DNA of 64,000 nt from Amoebidium appalachense (Eukaryota > Ichthyosporea). A program made the translations under genes and the position numbers. Below, in pieces: positions 12,953 through 53,520 of this stretch. The notes below the pieces were generated by a model that saw only the letters and a program-made list of their open reading frames with translations, did no database searches and had not been told where the DNA came from. Location of the stretch: positions 3,844,001 through 3,908,000 of the forward strand of contig CAVNZM010000016.1 of the NCBI GenBank assembly GCA_963693365.1, read 5' to 3'. Positions within the stretch are counted from its first letter, which is position 1. Each line of letters starts with the position of its first letter.

Positions 12953-14443
12953 TTAGTTCTTAGCAGGCTCAAGGTAAGCGTCGAACGACCCCACCTCCTT
13001 TAGCGATTCACGGCGCATGGGGCGACCGTGCTCTCCCTTTTCCGCGCTCTTATTGGACGGAGCGGTAATCGGAATATCGATCGTCTTGACCAACTCGGCG
13101 AGAAGAGCGAGCGCAACATGTACATCCTCCGCCTTAACCGTGCAGAAACCGATCCACTCAGGCATGCCGGTGTCCAACCCCTTAATGCTATCTCCCGCCT
13201 GCTTCATGTACCCGCACCCAATCACGTTGGGATGGGCCTTAATATGATCGAGATAGCGCGTGTTGAGCAAAACACCGGTCTTGGGGGCGCAGACAAAGTA
13301 ATCGGCAATACCGCACAGGGGCTTCTCGGCGCGTGGGGGGTTAATGGGAATACCGCAGGCCGAAAGGAAGAAGTTGACAAACAGGTCGACACCGAAAGTC
13401 TCCTTGTGGAAAAGGTTCGTGCGGCCGCCGCCCATACGGGGGTTGTTCTCGATGAGCATGGGCTGGCCGCTGCCGTCGGGGCGGAGAAGGGTCTTGTGGG
13501 TGTATTTGCACTCGACGTGGAAGCAACCCTGCTTGAAACCCATCGCCAAGACAGTCTTCAGAGCGTAGTCGACGAGTTCGGCGTGTTTGTCGTCGGGGTA
13601 AACGGTGGGTGCGTTGGAGGTATCCTCGAGGAAATACGGCTCGCGGGGCTCTGCGTTGTCGTTTGCCTTGCCGTAAACGAGATTCCCGTCCCACAGGAGA
13701 AGGTCGACGTCAAACTCGTCACCGTCGATAAAACTCTCGAGCATGAGGCCGGCCTCGCAGCCGGGGTTCCAAGAAAACAACTCGTTCGTCTGAAGCTCCT
13801 TGCTCACAGACTCGAAGGCCTTGACAAGATCGTCCATGTTGTAGCATTTCACCACACCAGCAGATGCGGCGCCCGACATGGGCTTAAGCACGAGGGGGAA
13901 ACCGAGCTTTGTCCCGGCCTTCTGAGCTTCCTCAAGCGTTGCCACCTTGGCATAACCCGGAACGGCAATGCCTGCCTCAGTGCAGCAATCGCGGGATGCG
14001 AACTTGTTGCGGGCCTTGACATAGGCGGAGGCAGGGTTGCCCGGGAGACCCATGCGCTCACTCAGCTCACCGACGAGGGTCTGTGCGTGCTCGTGGGGGG
14101 AGAACACAGCGTCGAACTTGACACCTGTGGCCTTTGCAGCCGCAACGACGTTGTCGGCGGCAGTCGCATCATCGCCCATGTCGCAGAAGATGGCACCGGC
14201 AAGGAGACCCAGGGCCTCCATCTTGTCGCGCATGCCACGATCGGCTTCGGTTTCGTTGAACACAACGTACAGGTTAGCGCCTAGTTTGTGAACGATCTCG
14301 ACACTAGGGCGGAGACCCTCCCAGAAGAGGGCGGTGTAGAAGCACGTCAACCAGAGGACATTCTTCCCCTTGGCTGCCTCGAGACGGGCGGCTTGGGTGA
14401 CCTCATCGGGCGCGTTGGCAGCGAGAAGATCGGCGGCAGGCAT
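12953..14443 (-). CDS. ATP-grasp ligase, carnosine-synthase-like
   Basis: An intact single-exon frame of 496 residues from ATG 14443, the only long clean uninterrupted gene in the window. The first ~110 residues (KNVLWLTCFYTALFWEGL, then GANLYVVFNETEAD) look like an alpha/beta pre-ATP-grasp domain. An ATP-grasp fold follows: nucleotide-binding lysine in GFPLVLKP (Lys187) with the Ser/Gly/Ala loop at 190-196, hinge glutamate in LMLESFIDG (Glu236), and the metal-binding pair HVE (Glu311) and IENNPRMGGG (Glu332, Asn334). This arrangement is typical of carboxylate-amine ligases such as carnosine synthase (CARNS1), which make an acyl phosphate with ATP and join it to an amine. The substrates cannot be read from the sequence, so a dipeptide or other amino-acid ligase is equally possible. 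A TATA box and an inverted CCAAT box lie upstream. The protein is probably cytosolic, since no signal peptide is seen. Confidence 0.85.
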   Translation of the reverse strand: MPAADLLAANAPDEVTQAARLEAAKGKNVLWLTCFYTALFWEGLRPSVEIVHKLGANLYVVFNETEADRGMRDKMEALGLLAGAIFCDMGDDATAADNVVAAAKATGVKFDAVFSPHEHAQTLVGELSERMGLPGNPASAYVKARNKFASRDCCTEAGIAVPGYAKVATLEEAQKAGTKLGFPLVLKPMSGAASAGVVKCYNMDDLVKAFESVSKELQTNELFSWNPGCEAGLMLESFIDGDEFDVDLLLWDGNLVYGKANDNAEPREPYFLEDTSNAPTVYPDDKHAELVDYALKTVLAMGFKQGCFHVECKYTHKTLLRPDGSGQPMLIENNPRMGGGRTNLFHKETFGVDLFVNFFLSACGIPINPPRAEKPLCGIADYFVCAPKTGVLLNTRYLDHIKAHPNVIGCGYMKQAGDSIKGLDTGMPEWIGFCTVKAEDVHVALALLAELVKTIDIPITAPSNKSAEKGEHGRPMRRESLKEVGSFDAYLEPAKN

Positions 14444-14476
14444 GATTGATAAGTAGTCAAAGAGAAAGGAGGGGGG

Positions 14477-14488
14477 GTTTTATATAAG
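14477..14488 (-). promoter_or_regulatory. TATA box of the ATP-grasp gene
   Basis: Minus-strand CTTATATAAAAC lies about 35-45 bases upstream of the start codon at 14443, which implies a very short 5' UTR. Confidence 0.6.
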
Positions 14489-14664
14489 AACAACGGTGGA
14501 AAAGACGGAATAGGGTGTGGGTTGGTGGTTGCTTTTGTAGTAACTATACTGCTGGATGTAGACGAACAGACTTTGTCTGCCGGATTCTTCTGAACTGAAA
14601 ACAAACAAAAAAAAAGCTCTTTTTTATATGCGGCGATGTGTTTCGGTGGGCAATGTGCGCCGAT

Positions 14665-14674
14665 CTGATTGGCT
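14665..14674 (-). promoter_or_regulatory. CCAAT box upstream of the ATP-grasp gene
   Basis: Minus-strand AGCCAATCAG lies about 225 bases upstream of the start codon. It is a plausible NF-Y-type site, inferred from the motif and its position only. Confidence 0.4.
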
Positions 14675-14699
14675 ACGATGGATCCCCCCCAAAACTCCA

Positions 14700-16215
14700 A
14701 TCACCTGTATGTTGATATGAGTAAAAATGATAAAATCACCTTGTTTATGACATGAATCTATTTCACATTCTATGATACGTAAGGGTTACAAACATTAATA
14801 TGAATATTATTCAAGTGATTTTTCTCTTAGGAATCATTGACTAGTACAAAAAATGATGTGACAACGTTTCCGACTAGAAACCCATAATAACATCTATTCA
14901 ATTGAGATCGGACGTCGAACAGATTACAATTTTTTAGCGCTTGATATTTGGAATATTAAATCACTTCATCATGTCCGCAAAATCTATTTGTTTTTTTCTG
15001 GAGCTTCCAAATGGAATACTTTTATAGATCTTAATTCAGTTTATGAAACAATATTAGTATATAATGCTTAGGGAGGAATAGCCGCTAAGGATCTGAATGG
15101 CATGCATGCGGCACCGATGATTTACGGTACAAGAGAACCCGTGAATCTTGTTGGGGGGACCCATGGGTCACGGGGCGGTGAGCCTCCTCTCGGGGGACTC
15201 ATCGAGTTATATATTTGGAATGTTCAACAACCAATCACTGCGGGCTATTTGGGAAGTTTGCTTTTGGCATAGGAAACCAAGCCTTATTCCGATTGGTTAG
15301 ATGGCATCGACCAATCACAATCCTCGATTGTTTGGATTTTTTTTCTCAAATTATACCTTATATGGTTCATTTGGTTACGCAAAAATTGCTTTTGGAATGT
15401 CTGGGTCCGTGGCCCACCCAGTTCCGACCGTTTTTCTGTTGGCAAGCACCAAAGTCCCCTCCCTTTCTTTCTTTATCACTTTTTTTCTTGCCTTTAACCG
15501 AGAGTAGGTAGAAATGGTGTTTGTCCACGTTTTGTTTTTCTGCTTTCATTTGAGAGCATACCGTGGCACTTCGAACCACTTTTCAAAGCTGTGGCATATA
15601 TCAAAGCTTAGAAAACAAACCAAACACTTTCTCACCCGGAGCTAGAGCGCTTTTGGCATACATCTTCAGTTTAGTGTAGCCACTGAGTGGTGTTTGGCAA
15701 GTGATGTACAGATTTAAACCAACTTCACATGAAACAAATTGGTTTTTCTTTGTTTTACGATGAACAACGCCAAGTAAGTGAAGCATAGGATGCTCGCATC
15801 AGTTTTGTGCTGGATCTCGCCTTTAGGCTCTCACCATGTTAGGTTGATCCTAATGACGACAAATCGGGATCCCTGATGTTTGATACTTACACTTTAGCAA
15901 AACCGATCACAATACCCATAACCCACTTTGCCCATCTGCTGACCTACTCGAACAACCCACCCACTCCCCCCCCCCCCCCCTCCCCCCCACGCCGATTTAC
16001 ATGGACACTCGTTTGGCAAGACGATAAATTAAGCCACGGCCAAGGAAGTTTTATTTCCTTAAGCAGGGTCTGTGTCATCTTCATACAGAGTAACATTCAT
16101 CTAGTTCACTTCAACATCACAACCGTTTAGGTTTAAGTAAAATATATCACAACTCTTCAGAATAAAGATCGTAGCATAATAATTGGCAGCAAAAACTACA
16201 AATACCGGCGTCGTC

Positions 16216-16260
<45 letters not shown>

Positions 16261-16515
16261 ACATCCCCCCCCCCCCCCCCCCCCCTCCCCCCCCCCAAAA
16301 AAGAATAAAGAAACAGCATTCTATTTACATGAACCAATCTTGGCAAGCCCTACTTCTCTTTCGCTCATATGTTAGTGGATCTTGTACGTTCACTTGCCCC
16401 CCCCTCCCCCCTCCCCCCCCCCCCCCCCCCCCGGTCTTTGTATACTCCACACGTGACACTGTTTACATGGGTTCCTAATCAGATAACGTCGTTATACAGT
16501 GACACGCACACACAC
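14700..16515. other. Spacer with clustered CCAAT motifs
   Basis: AT-richer sequence without a convincing exon. Three CCAAT motifs in about 90 bases (15231, 15291 reversed, 15311) resemble an unassigned promoter. Poly(C) tracts lie at 15967-15988, 16217-16297 and 16399-16432. Confidence 0.45.
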
Positions 16516-16649
16516 CTGTACATGACTGTCAAACTTGGTATATTCGGTAGCTTTGCACACAACATTCATAACATCAACGTTCGTGTCAACAGCTCTCTCA
16601 GCAGACTCTCGACTTCCAAGGGATTGCCACGGCAACACGATGTCAACAT
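16516..16649 (-). CDS. Single exon resembling axonemal dynein intermediate chain (DNAI3/WDR63-like)
   Basis: The acceptor ctctgcag at 16650 and the donor CAG|GTGTGTG below 16516 bound a 134-nt exon (phase 1 in, phase 0 out) encoding 45 residues. The segment VLPWQSLGSRESAERAV, followed by VCKATEYTKFDSH, resembles the PWVSLGSE...R.EF...F.D region that precedes the WD repeats of DNAI3/WDR63, an intermediate chain of inner-arm dynein in flagella. I could not find the flanking exons or the WD repeats. It may therefore be a gene fragment, or the neighbouring exons may be too short to see. The family assignment rests on this short match. If correct, the organism builds, or its ancestors built, motile cilia. 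Confidence 0.35.
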
Positions 16650-16676
16650 CTGCAGAGCCTGTACTTAGCAGCTATC

Positions 16677-16712
<36 letters not shown>

Positions 16713-16894
16713 AGGGCCTCCTACAGGCACACATGAATCAGAGTACACACACACACAAACGACACCCCGTAGGGTACATAGGCACACCGCCGGTCCATCC
16801 CCCCCCCCCTCCTCCCCCCCACCGTGCCCATCCCCTGCTCACATCATGACAGCCAGAGGTGCCCTCTTACAGGCGTGAAGGGAGGTTGGGGGTA

Positions 16895-16930
<36 letters not shown>

Positions 16931-16952
16931 GAATCTAAAGGTATTCGGGTGA

Positions 16953-16988
<36 letters not shown>

Positions 16989-17748
16989 GGGGGTGGGGGT
17001 TGAAGGCAGGTAATTGACAACTGGAGGGAGGGGAAGGGGGGGGGGATGGTTTAAGAATTGAGAGGTGGCACCAGGAGACGAGAATTTGAAGGTAAATAAG
17101 TGCCAGTAGGAGGCTGGGGGGGGGGGGGGGGGGGGGGGGAGGGTGGGAGGGGGGAAGAGAGAGAGAAAGTAGGATAAAAGGAAGAGCTATGGGCAGGGCG
17201 CAAAGAACCCCCACCGGGGGGGGGGGGGGGGGGGGGAGGGGGGGGGGGGAAGAAAGAGAGGGAGAGAGATCGGATTAGTAGGAAGGGGGCGGGCTGGTGT
17301 GTGTATGTATGTGTGTGTTGGGGGGGGGGGGGGGGGGGGAGGGGTATGTCATGCGTGCAATAGCTCTAATCCTGCACTGGGGGTATGCAATCTAAAACCA
17401 CCAGTCAACCAACTTACATTTGCATTCAAAATTTAACATTTTAGCGCAGGCCAGACATGGTCCCAACTTCACACATACATATAGAGTTTACATATTGTAA
17501 CACAGGCCGTGAATAGTCTAACCTACACGTACACCTGATTCTAAAATGAAACAGGGGATGCAGAGTCTCACCTTTCACACACCCATAAGTATAAAATATT
17601 TTAAGCATGATGTTGCTTGGCTTACCTTTACACATACTGGCCGACTTTAAGGCACGGCTGCTTGTGTGGCCCCTCGTCCTGACAGGGCTGACACCAACTC
17701 CAAGGCTGTGTGTTCAGGTCCTCCACACATGAGGTCTTGACAAGCGTG

Positions 17749-17785
<37 letters not shown>

Positions 17786-18035
17786 TCGTGGTGGTGGTGG
17801 GGAGTGGGGGGTGGGGGTTAAAGTTGTTAGAAGATGGTGCCAAAGCGAAGACAAGAGCTTTTCATGGGTGGTTATTGTATTTCAGATAAATTCATGCCTT
17901 TGTTTTGGATCGGTGACATGCCAGTATTGAAACAAAGGCAAAAATCGATCTTATGCACAACTACATACATATGTCACACATGTCACATGAAAGGGCAGGT
18001 GCTTGCAGCGCGCGCACACACACAAGTACACACAC

Positions 18036-18087
<52 letters not shown>

Positions 18088-18194
18088 GCACACACACGCA
18101 CGCACACACACGCGCACACACACACACACACACAACTCAATAACAGTACCTCCTTCCCGCCCCTCCCCCCTCCCCGCTCTGCCCCCACACATCT

Positions 18195-18225
<31 letters not shown>

Positions 18226-18532
18226 ACCCCCCCCCCCTCCCCCCCCCCGGGGGGGATAAGTGTGTTGCAAGGTAACACAACCACTACACATCGACGACCG
18301 ACAACAGAGCATGCATCATAAGTAGCCCCCCTTACATGAGGGATCAAAGTTATCCACCGTACCCGACCTTCGACCCATTTACCTTTTCGACACCGAAACA
18401 CAACACAGATACTCCTTTACTTGCACATGGGTAGGCACAACTAGATATGCGAGCAGGCGTCACAAACGAGAGCAGTGGGCAGCACCGGGGATAAAAATAT
18501 AGCAGTAAGCAACGAGGGCCGGGGCTGGGGAG

Positions 18533-18612
<80 letters not shown>

Positions 18613-18742
18613 TGCCGGGAGGGGGGGAGAGAGGGGGAGAAGAGAGAGGGGGGTGGGATGGTTGGTGGAGGGGGGGGGGAGGAGGGGTCACCTTGAGGGG
18701 CTGGCTGCTGCTTGCCACCACCAAACAACTGGGAACCATGAG

Positions 18743-18779
<37 letters not shown>

Positions 18780-19360
18780 CGTGTGTGCGTGTGTGTGTGT
18801 ACGCGTGTGCGTGTGCGTGACTGTGTGCGCGTGTGTTGGTGTGTGTATGTGTGTGTGTGCACGTGTGTGGTGTATGTATTTCTGTGGGTGTGTATGTGCA
18901 TGTGTGTTCGCATGCATATATATATATTTGAGGGGCGGGTTGGGGGGGGGATGGGGTTAGCGGTATACACATTTGGCAGGATGGGCAGGACACGAAGGGA
19001 TGATGGTGAGGGCAAAGTGATATAAGGTTCTCCCCTCCCCCCCCCTCCCCCCCCCCCCTTCCCCCCCCCCCCCTCCCCCCCCGACTTGGGGACTTCACCC
19101 CAGGAAAAGAAAGGCATATGTTGCTCGTGTGCGCATGTGGGTATGTGCCCTGCCACATTGAAAGGGTGTGGTGAGGGTTGGGATAAAATGGGGGGGGGGG
19201 GGGGGGGGGACGTGCATACTACAGAAACAACTCCCCCCCCCCCCCCCCCCCCCCCCCCAATGAAAAAAAAGGGAAAAAAAAAGGAAGAAAACGAAAAAAG
19301 GGGGGAAAACCCCCCCCACACACGAGCAAACCGTCGCCACCAAAACAACCACCCACCCAC
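16650..19360. other. Repeat-rich spacer with one weak exon candidate
   Basis: Long G tracts (16897-16988, 17119-17139, 17216-17248), (CA)n (18040-18134), poly(C) (18198-18248), G then (GA)n (18534-18611), and (GT)n (18745-18865). A minus-strand open segment at about 17751-17628 encodes a short Cys-rich sequence (WSWCQPCQDEGPHKQPC) ending in TAA after an acacacag acceptor. It has no upstream partner and no recognised family. Confidence 0.4.
18396..18430 (-). repeat. Fragment related to tandem repeat C
   Basis: On the minus strand, CCCATGTGCAAGTAAAGG and the following GAGTATCTGTGTTG align with the CATGTTCAAGTGAAACAG...TACCTGAGTTG segment of the array at 11.8-12.6 kb. This explains an exon-like open frame here. 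Confidence 0.45.
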
Positions 19361-32772
<13,412 letters not shown>

Positions 32773-32904
32773 CTGTAAATTCAGTCACCTTGTTAGAGAG
32801 ACAACAAGAAAAAAACACATTTTAAACATGGGGGGTTTATCCAGCACAGAAAAAACGTCGAAATGGGGTTTACATAATTACCAACAAACCCTCCCCCCCC
32901 CTCC

Positions 32905-32935
<31 letters not shown>

Positions 32936-33037
32936 AAAGAATGAATGAAAAGAAAAAAAAACGAGATGGGAGTTTTCTTAAACATTAACAGCAATATAAC
33001 ATCGATGGTAACATACAGACAAACAGTAACCAGACGA

Positions 33038-33248
<211 letters not shown>

Positions 33249-33455
33249 GGGGGGAGAAGGGCCGAGGGGGGAAGGGGGGGGGGAGAAATACGAGTCCTTG
33301 GAAAGATTTACGTTTTCATATGCACAGTGACAGGATTACCAAACGGGGCGCCTGGGGGGGGGGGGGGGGGGGGGGGGAGGTGTATGTAAACATACATGCT
33401 CTCTCCTCTGGTCGACGTTTGTCTTTGCCTTGTTACCAGTCGCAGCTGCCTTTGC

Positions 33456-33512
<57 letters not shown>

Positions 33513-34215
33513 ACGCACGCGTGCGCGCGTTTTTGTGTGTGTGTTTGTGTGTGCGTGTGTGTGTGTGCGCGCGTGTGCATGCGCGCGTGTGCGCGTGCGT
33601 TCGTGCGTGTATGTACACGTGTGTGGGCGCTTGTTTGTGCATGCATCTGTGTGTGCGTGTTGAGGTTTCGAATGCCTAAATTCTGCACCCGGAAAGGAGA
33701 AAGGTGGGTATTAGATGTGCAAATCTATAGAGGTCGGAGAGGAGGATAAGAGGACGGGAAGGGGGTAGGGGGGGGGGGGGAGGGGGGGGGGGATGTTACA
33801 CAGGCTATATATGTTCTCCACGCCGCGTCTATCGAAATCGCATTGGCAACAAAAAAAAACCATTTTGTCAGCATGCGTCCTTATGGCCACCAAACGAGAC
33901 GCCATTAAACAAATCCATATCCTTTTCATTTCCTTTTTTGATTTCCCACCTCAATATGACCCCACGCCCACATCCAATAAGACACGAACAGAATTGAAAC
34001 ACATGAAACCTTGATTCAAGTGGGAAAAGAGAGAGGGGGGGGGGGGGGATGTCACGTCGTTGTCGTGCCTGTGTACGTGCCAGTGTGCGCCCGTGCTGAA
34101 CGTTTTTTTTGGACGCTTTCTCTTTGCTTCTCTTCATTTTTTCCGCGCGCGTGTGTGTGTTTTGAGGGCGCGGGCGCGGGGCGGGCGGGGGGGGTGTGTG
34201 TGGGGGGAGGGGTAA

Positions 34216-34249
<34 letters not shown>

Positions 34250-34671
34250 ATACAAGGCAACCTGCCGTGACCACCACAGCACATCGTACTGGTGAGTATC
34301 TCTTAAATTTCCATGCTTCCTGTGGGCATTAAGAAAGCAGTCAGTTTTTACATGTATGTTAACATATATTCTCTCTCTCCCTCTCTCCCTCTCTCTCTCC
34401 CTCTCTGTCTCTCTCTTCCCCTCCCCCCCCCCCCCCCCCCCTCACCCCCTTCCCCCCCCCCCCCCCCCCTCCCTCCCTCCACCGGCTCTCGTGCATGATG
34501 GGGTGCGTGGGTGGGTGGGTGGGTTGGTTGGGGGGGAGGGGGGGAGGGGGGAGAGATAAATACATTGGATAAAGACATTAACCTGGCGGGAAGTTATGTT
34601 GACAATTAACTATTGTCTTATCAGCGTGGGTGTGAGTGTGTGAAGGGGGGGGGGGGGGGGGGGGGGGGGGG

Positions 34672-34803
34672 TATGCTTCAGAGGGTTGGAAATATGGAGG
34701 AGACAACAGCGAGCAACAACAAAACGTCACAAAAGTGGGAAATCCAAAATCAAACAATTTAAGCGTGCAGGCAGAAGACACTTGAGCAGAGTCCATCATC
34801 AGG
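34672..34803 (+). repeat. Dispersed repeat A, tandem copy 1
   Basis: It runs from TATGCTTCAGAGGGTTGG to AGTCCATCATCAGG. Together with the next copy it forms a tandem pair with a period of 156 bases, the units separated by pure G. Confidence 0.95.
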
Positions 34804-34827
34804 GGGGGGGGGGGGGGGGGGGGGGGG

Positions 34828-34957
34828 TATGCTTCAGAGGGTTGGAAATATGGAGGAGACAACAGCGAGCAACAACAAAACGTCACAAAAGTGGGAAATC
34901 CAAAATCAAACAATTTAAGCGTGCAGGCAGAAGACACTTGAGCAGAGTCCATCATCA

Positions 34958-34959
<2 letters not shown>
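34828..34959 (+). repeat. Dispersed repeat A, tandem copy 2
   Basis: Base-for-base the same as copy 1 as far as I can read, again flanked by G runs. This indicates a recent duplication. Confidence 0.95.
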
Positions 34960-34990
<31 letters not shown>

Positions 34991-35150
34991 AAAAACATTT
35001 TTCTGGTCGGATGTTACATTTAAGACAACACGGCATTACAAGAAATCACACACCGGGAAAAAGGGAGGAAGGGGGTGGGGAGAAAGGGGGGGGGGGGGGG
35101 GGGAAGGGAGAAAGGGGGTTTGGGAAGGGGGGGAAAGGGTGTGTGTGTGT

Positions 35151-35181
<31 letters not shown>

Positions 35182-35238
35182 GGAGAGGGGGAGAGGGGGG
35201 AGGCAAGGAGGGGGGGGGGGGGGGGGGGGGTTGCGTAC

Positions 35239-46001
<10,763 letters not shown>

Positions 46002-46758
46002 TTTCCGTCCTCCGTACACCCCTGTGTGGTTGAAGATCTCAGCACAGGTACGGAGGACGCAGGGAGGGGGGGAAGAGGGGGGGGGGGGGGGGGGGGGGGG
46101 GACGGCGAGGGGGGAGGGAGAAGGGGGGGGGGGGGGGGGGAGGGGGGGGGGAAGGGGGGAGGGGGGGGAGGAAGAGGGGTAGACTGCAACCCCATAATCC
46201 CCCATTCAGTAACCACACACCCAAACACAAACGAAAGGGTGAGCTTGTGTGAACACACACATGCACGCACGTGCATGCATGACTGAGCACCCGAAAATGA
46301 TGAGTAAATGCACACACACGCGAGTGTTCGGGCTCAGAACACAAAACAGACACACATCTAGAGAGATCTACACTGTAAACGATGTCAAAACACACACACA
46401 TCCCCGCATATGCCTCTTTGTGATGCAGAAACACGCGTATATTCACACTTGCTGGTACTGCTGGTACAATCACACACGGCAAAAACACGAAATACCAGGC
46501 ATGCACACACGTATGAGTACACATGCACACACTTTGGCGTGCAAGCACGCGCAAACACGCAGGTACACACCAACAAAGGCAACTCTACACTGCAGCGCCA
46601 GAACTTCCCCAGTCAACGCGCAACCAAGGCACCCCCAGAAGGCGGTCTCAAGATCTACATGCCTCACAGCAGAATGACAACATTAAACACCTTAACACCT
46701 TTGTGAACTGCTGAAGTCACACTCGGCAAGGGGAAGGGAAGAAAATGACGGCCCTTAC
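46002..46758. other. Interval between BAH start and Cys-rich exon
   Basis: Poly(G) tracts (46079-46170) and imperfect (CA)n/ACACGC sequence. A minus-strand segment near 46650-46575 (ETAFWGCLGCALTGEV) is open and Cys-rich and could be exon 2 of the gene starting at 46941, but its acceptor is poor. Confidence 0.4.
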
Positions 46759-46941
46759 CTTAGAGCATGTGTGTGCTGCACATTCCAAAGGACATCTCCA
46801 AAACCAATGCGTCGTCACAGGAATTTCGGAGCAATCTTCTAAACTTATCGCCTGGCCCAAAAACACTTCCTCTATCGCTTTTCTCCGGCTTTCAAGTTGT
46901 CTTACAAGCCTATTCACCAAGTGTTTTTTCTTCTCTAACAT
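46759..46941 (-). CDS. First exon of a Cys-rich protein
   Basis: ATG 46941 opens a 61-codon exon ending at a strong phase-0 donor (AAG|GTAAGG). It encodes a basic amphipathic helix (KKKHLVNRLVRQLESRRKA) followed by a cysteine/histidine cluster (WFWRCPLECAAHTCSK) that looks like the start of a zinc-binding domain. A TATA box lies about 80 bases upstream. The downstream exons are uncertain. It could be a separate short gene, or the true 5' end of the BAH gene, whose first exon at 46001 lies only 760 bases further on and stays open upstream of its ATG. The family is not recognised. Confidence 0.5.
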
Positions 46942-47014
46942 CCGCTAAGCTTTGCACCACCTACTCGATCGGGGGGCAAAGAGCGATGATCGTGGGTCGG
47001 GAAAAGCGCGCCCT

Positions 47015-47024
47015 TTTTATATAA
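47015..47024 (-). promoter_or_regulatory. TATA box of the minus-strand gene at 46941
   Basis: Minus-strand TTTATATAAAAA about 75-83 bases upstream of the ATG, within the 637-bp divergent promoter shared with EIF1AD. Confidence 0.55.
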
Positions 47025-47578
47025 ATCACGCACAAAGTTAGGCTTATAATGTAGGTGACGCAATAGAACACGGCAAGTTTGGGGGGAGGTAGTTAAACTG
47101 CTCTATGTTTGTTGCTCCAATCATTTGAAGTTACACTAATCTCCCCTGACTTCACGTTCTAATATGCACATGCACACAGACATGCACACAGACACTCACT
47201 GTGAAGGGTGACTTGGCTGATACCAGAGTAATTGTGTGCCCTACTTGTAGGCTTGTTAGCTCTGGTTTAGTGTGTCTTGACATACAAGCAAGCGCCTATT
47301 AAGGCAAATCTTTCCGTCATTTATCATTGGCTTCAATTTGAAATTTTAAAAGTCGCGCTACATCACCTTGCTGGAGATCCAAGATCTAATGCGTTGCGAA
47401 ACACAGACACATGCAGCTGCCTTTTGTAGCAGGCCTACTTCTACACAAATGACATAGTGCTTTTTTCTGCCTTTGCGTTCACTACGGCTTAAACCCCGTT
47501 GATAAGTTCATTGGTTTTGTTTTTCACGGTTACCTTGCCGGAAAATAGTAGGGAGTAAATTATAGAAATCACAACAAC

Positions 47579-51962
<4,384 letters not shown>

Positions 51963-52097
51963 AGAAGGGAAAGATGAAAGGGAAGAATGATTGCTTGGTT
52001 CGGTTTAGATCTTTGTTTAATTTCCGTTGAGTGGCTGTGTATGTGATCTCTGTGTGAGTGTGTGAGACTGGTACATAGGCATTTTACGATTGGGGTT

Positions 52098-52132
<35 letters not shown>

Positions 52133-52414
52133 GATGGATGTATTGTGGAGTGTTATGTGTGAGCATGGGCGTGAGGGTGTGTTTGTGTGTGTGTTTGGTG
52201 TGTGTGTGTGAGGGGGGGGGGGGGGGGGGGGAGGGGGGGGGGGGGGGGGAAGAGGGGGCACTCGGGCAGGCTCCGAGCCGTTGGTTGTAGCATTCACCTT
52301 GGAGCTTAGTTAGTCAAACTGTACTAATAATAGCATCCGATTTCATATTAAGCATTGTAACTCAACAAAATGACTGTGTGCACTGGGCTGGCACCTGCAC
52401 ACCTGAAGAAATAT

Positions 52415-52503
52415 ACGGTATTTTGCAATGCAATTTTCGCCATGTTGTCATACACAAATAATAAGTATACGGTATTTTGCCGTGCAAATTTCGGCATAGT
52501 TTT
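52415..52503 (+). repeat. Direct repeat of about 36 bp
   Basis: Two copies of TATACGGTATTTTGC followed by a TGCAA.TTTCG.CAT segment, about 52 bases apart, differing at a few positions. Confidence 0.8.
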
Positions 52504-52639
52504 TTTGCACAGGAAGCATACGGACTAATTAGCACCGTGACGGCACCTTGATATGGCTAAGGAAGTGACCCATCTATGGTAATCGATCAGAAGCTCTAGA
52601 AGATACATTGAACAGTCTCACCTAGGCCTCACACCTCAG

Positions 52640-52673
<34 letters not shown>

Positions 52674-52774
52674 ACCCTCCCTATGCAACCCCTTCCCCTT
52701 CCCTCCAATCCCTCCCCCCTCCCCCCCTCCCCCTGCCCTCCTCCCCCCTTCTTCCCCCCCCCCCCCCCCCCCCC

Positions 52775-52872
52775 CGCCGCATACTGTGCTCATGGCTATG
52801 TTGCATACTCGAATGTTTGCTTTTGCATGTGTCCTTCGTGTATGCGTACTTCGTACCGTGTTCCGCATTCAA
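52775..52872 (-). repeat. Dispersed repeat B (reverse copy)
   Basis: Reading plus, GCCGCATACTGTGCTCATGG and GTATGCGTACTTCGTACCGTG are the reverse complement of the copy at 40863-41003. It lies between poly(C) tracts. Confidence 0.75.
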
Positions 52873-53470
52873 CCCCCCCCCCCCCCCCCCCCCCGCTACG
52901 CAGTGGTAGTCGATTAGAATTTCTGGAGGATTCATTGAACTGTGTCACCTCCCTCTCCTCCCTCCCTCCTCCCCAAAAAAAAATCCGTGGACATAGACCT
53001 CCCTTTCCCTCTCCCGGCCTTCCCTACCCGCGACTTCTAATATCTTCAAGTCTAGACAAGTTCAAGTTCAAGTCGGTCGACATTAATGTCGCATGATACA
53101 TGTGCACCTCCTCCCTTCCTCCCTTCAGCACTTCCTATATATAGCTACCGTGCGCTTGCGGATCCTTCCCCCCGCCCCCCCTTCCCCCCCCCCCCCGCCC
53201 TCTCCCTCCCTTTTTTTCCTTTTTTTTTCCCTGCGGGATGCGATGTAATGCTTTAAATTTGAAAGACTCAAGCCGTGTTTGGGTTGTGTTTAAATTTGTG
53301 CTGCACGAAGCAATGCACATAGAGAGGTCTAATTAGAATCGGGGCTGGCTTATGATACAAACTAGCTGCAGAGTTGGGAAGGTGGTGGGGTGACGTTGCC
53401 GTGTTGCAATTGTAAGCGGGTGGTGACCATCCGACAGCGTCGCAAATATTACTAGGCTAGCGGAACCGTT

Positions 53471-53520
<50 letters not shown>

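Noticed and set aside
13028-14284. 418-codon plus-strand open frame opposite the ATP-grasp gene
   Set aside because: It is the antisense shadow of a well-conserved enzyme in GC-rich coding sequence, and its own translation matches no family.
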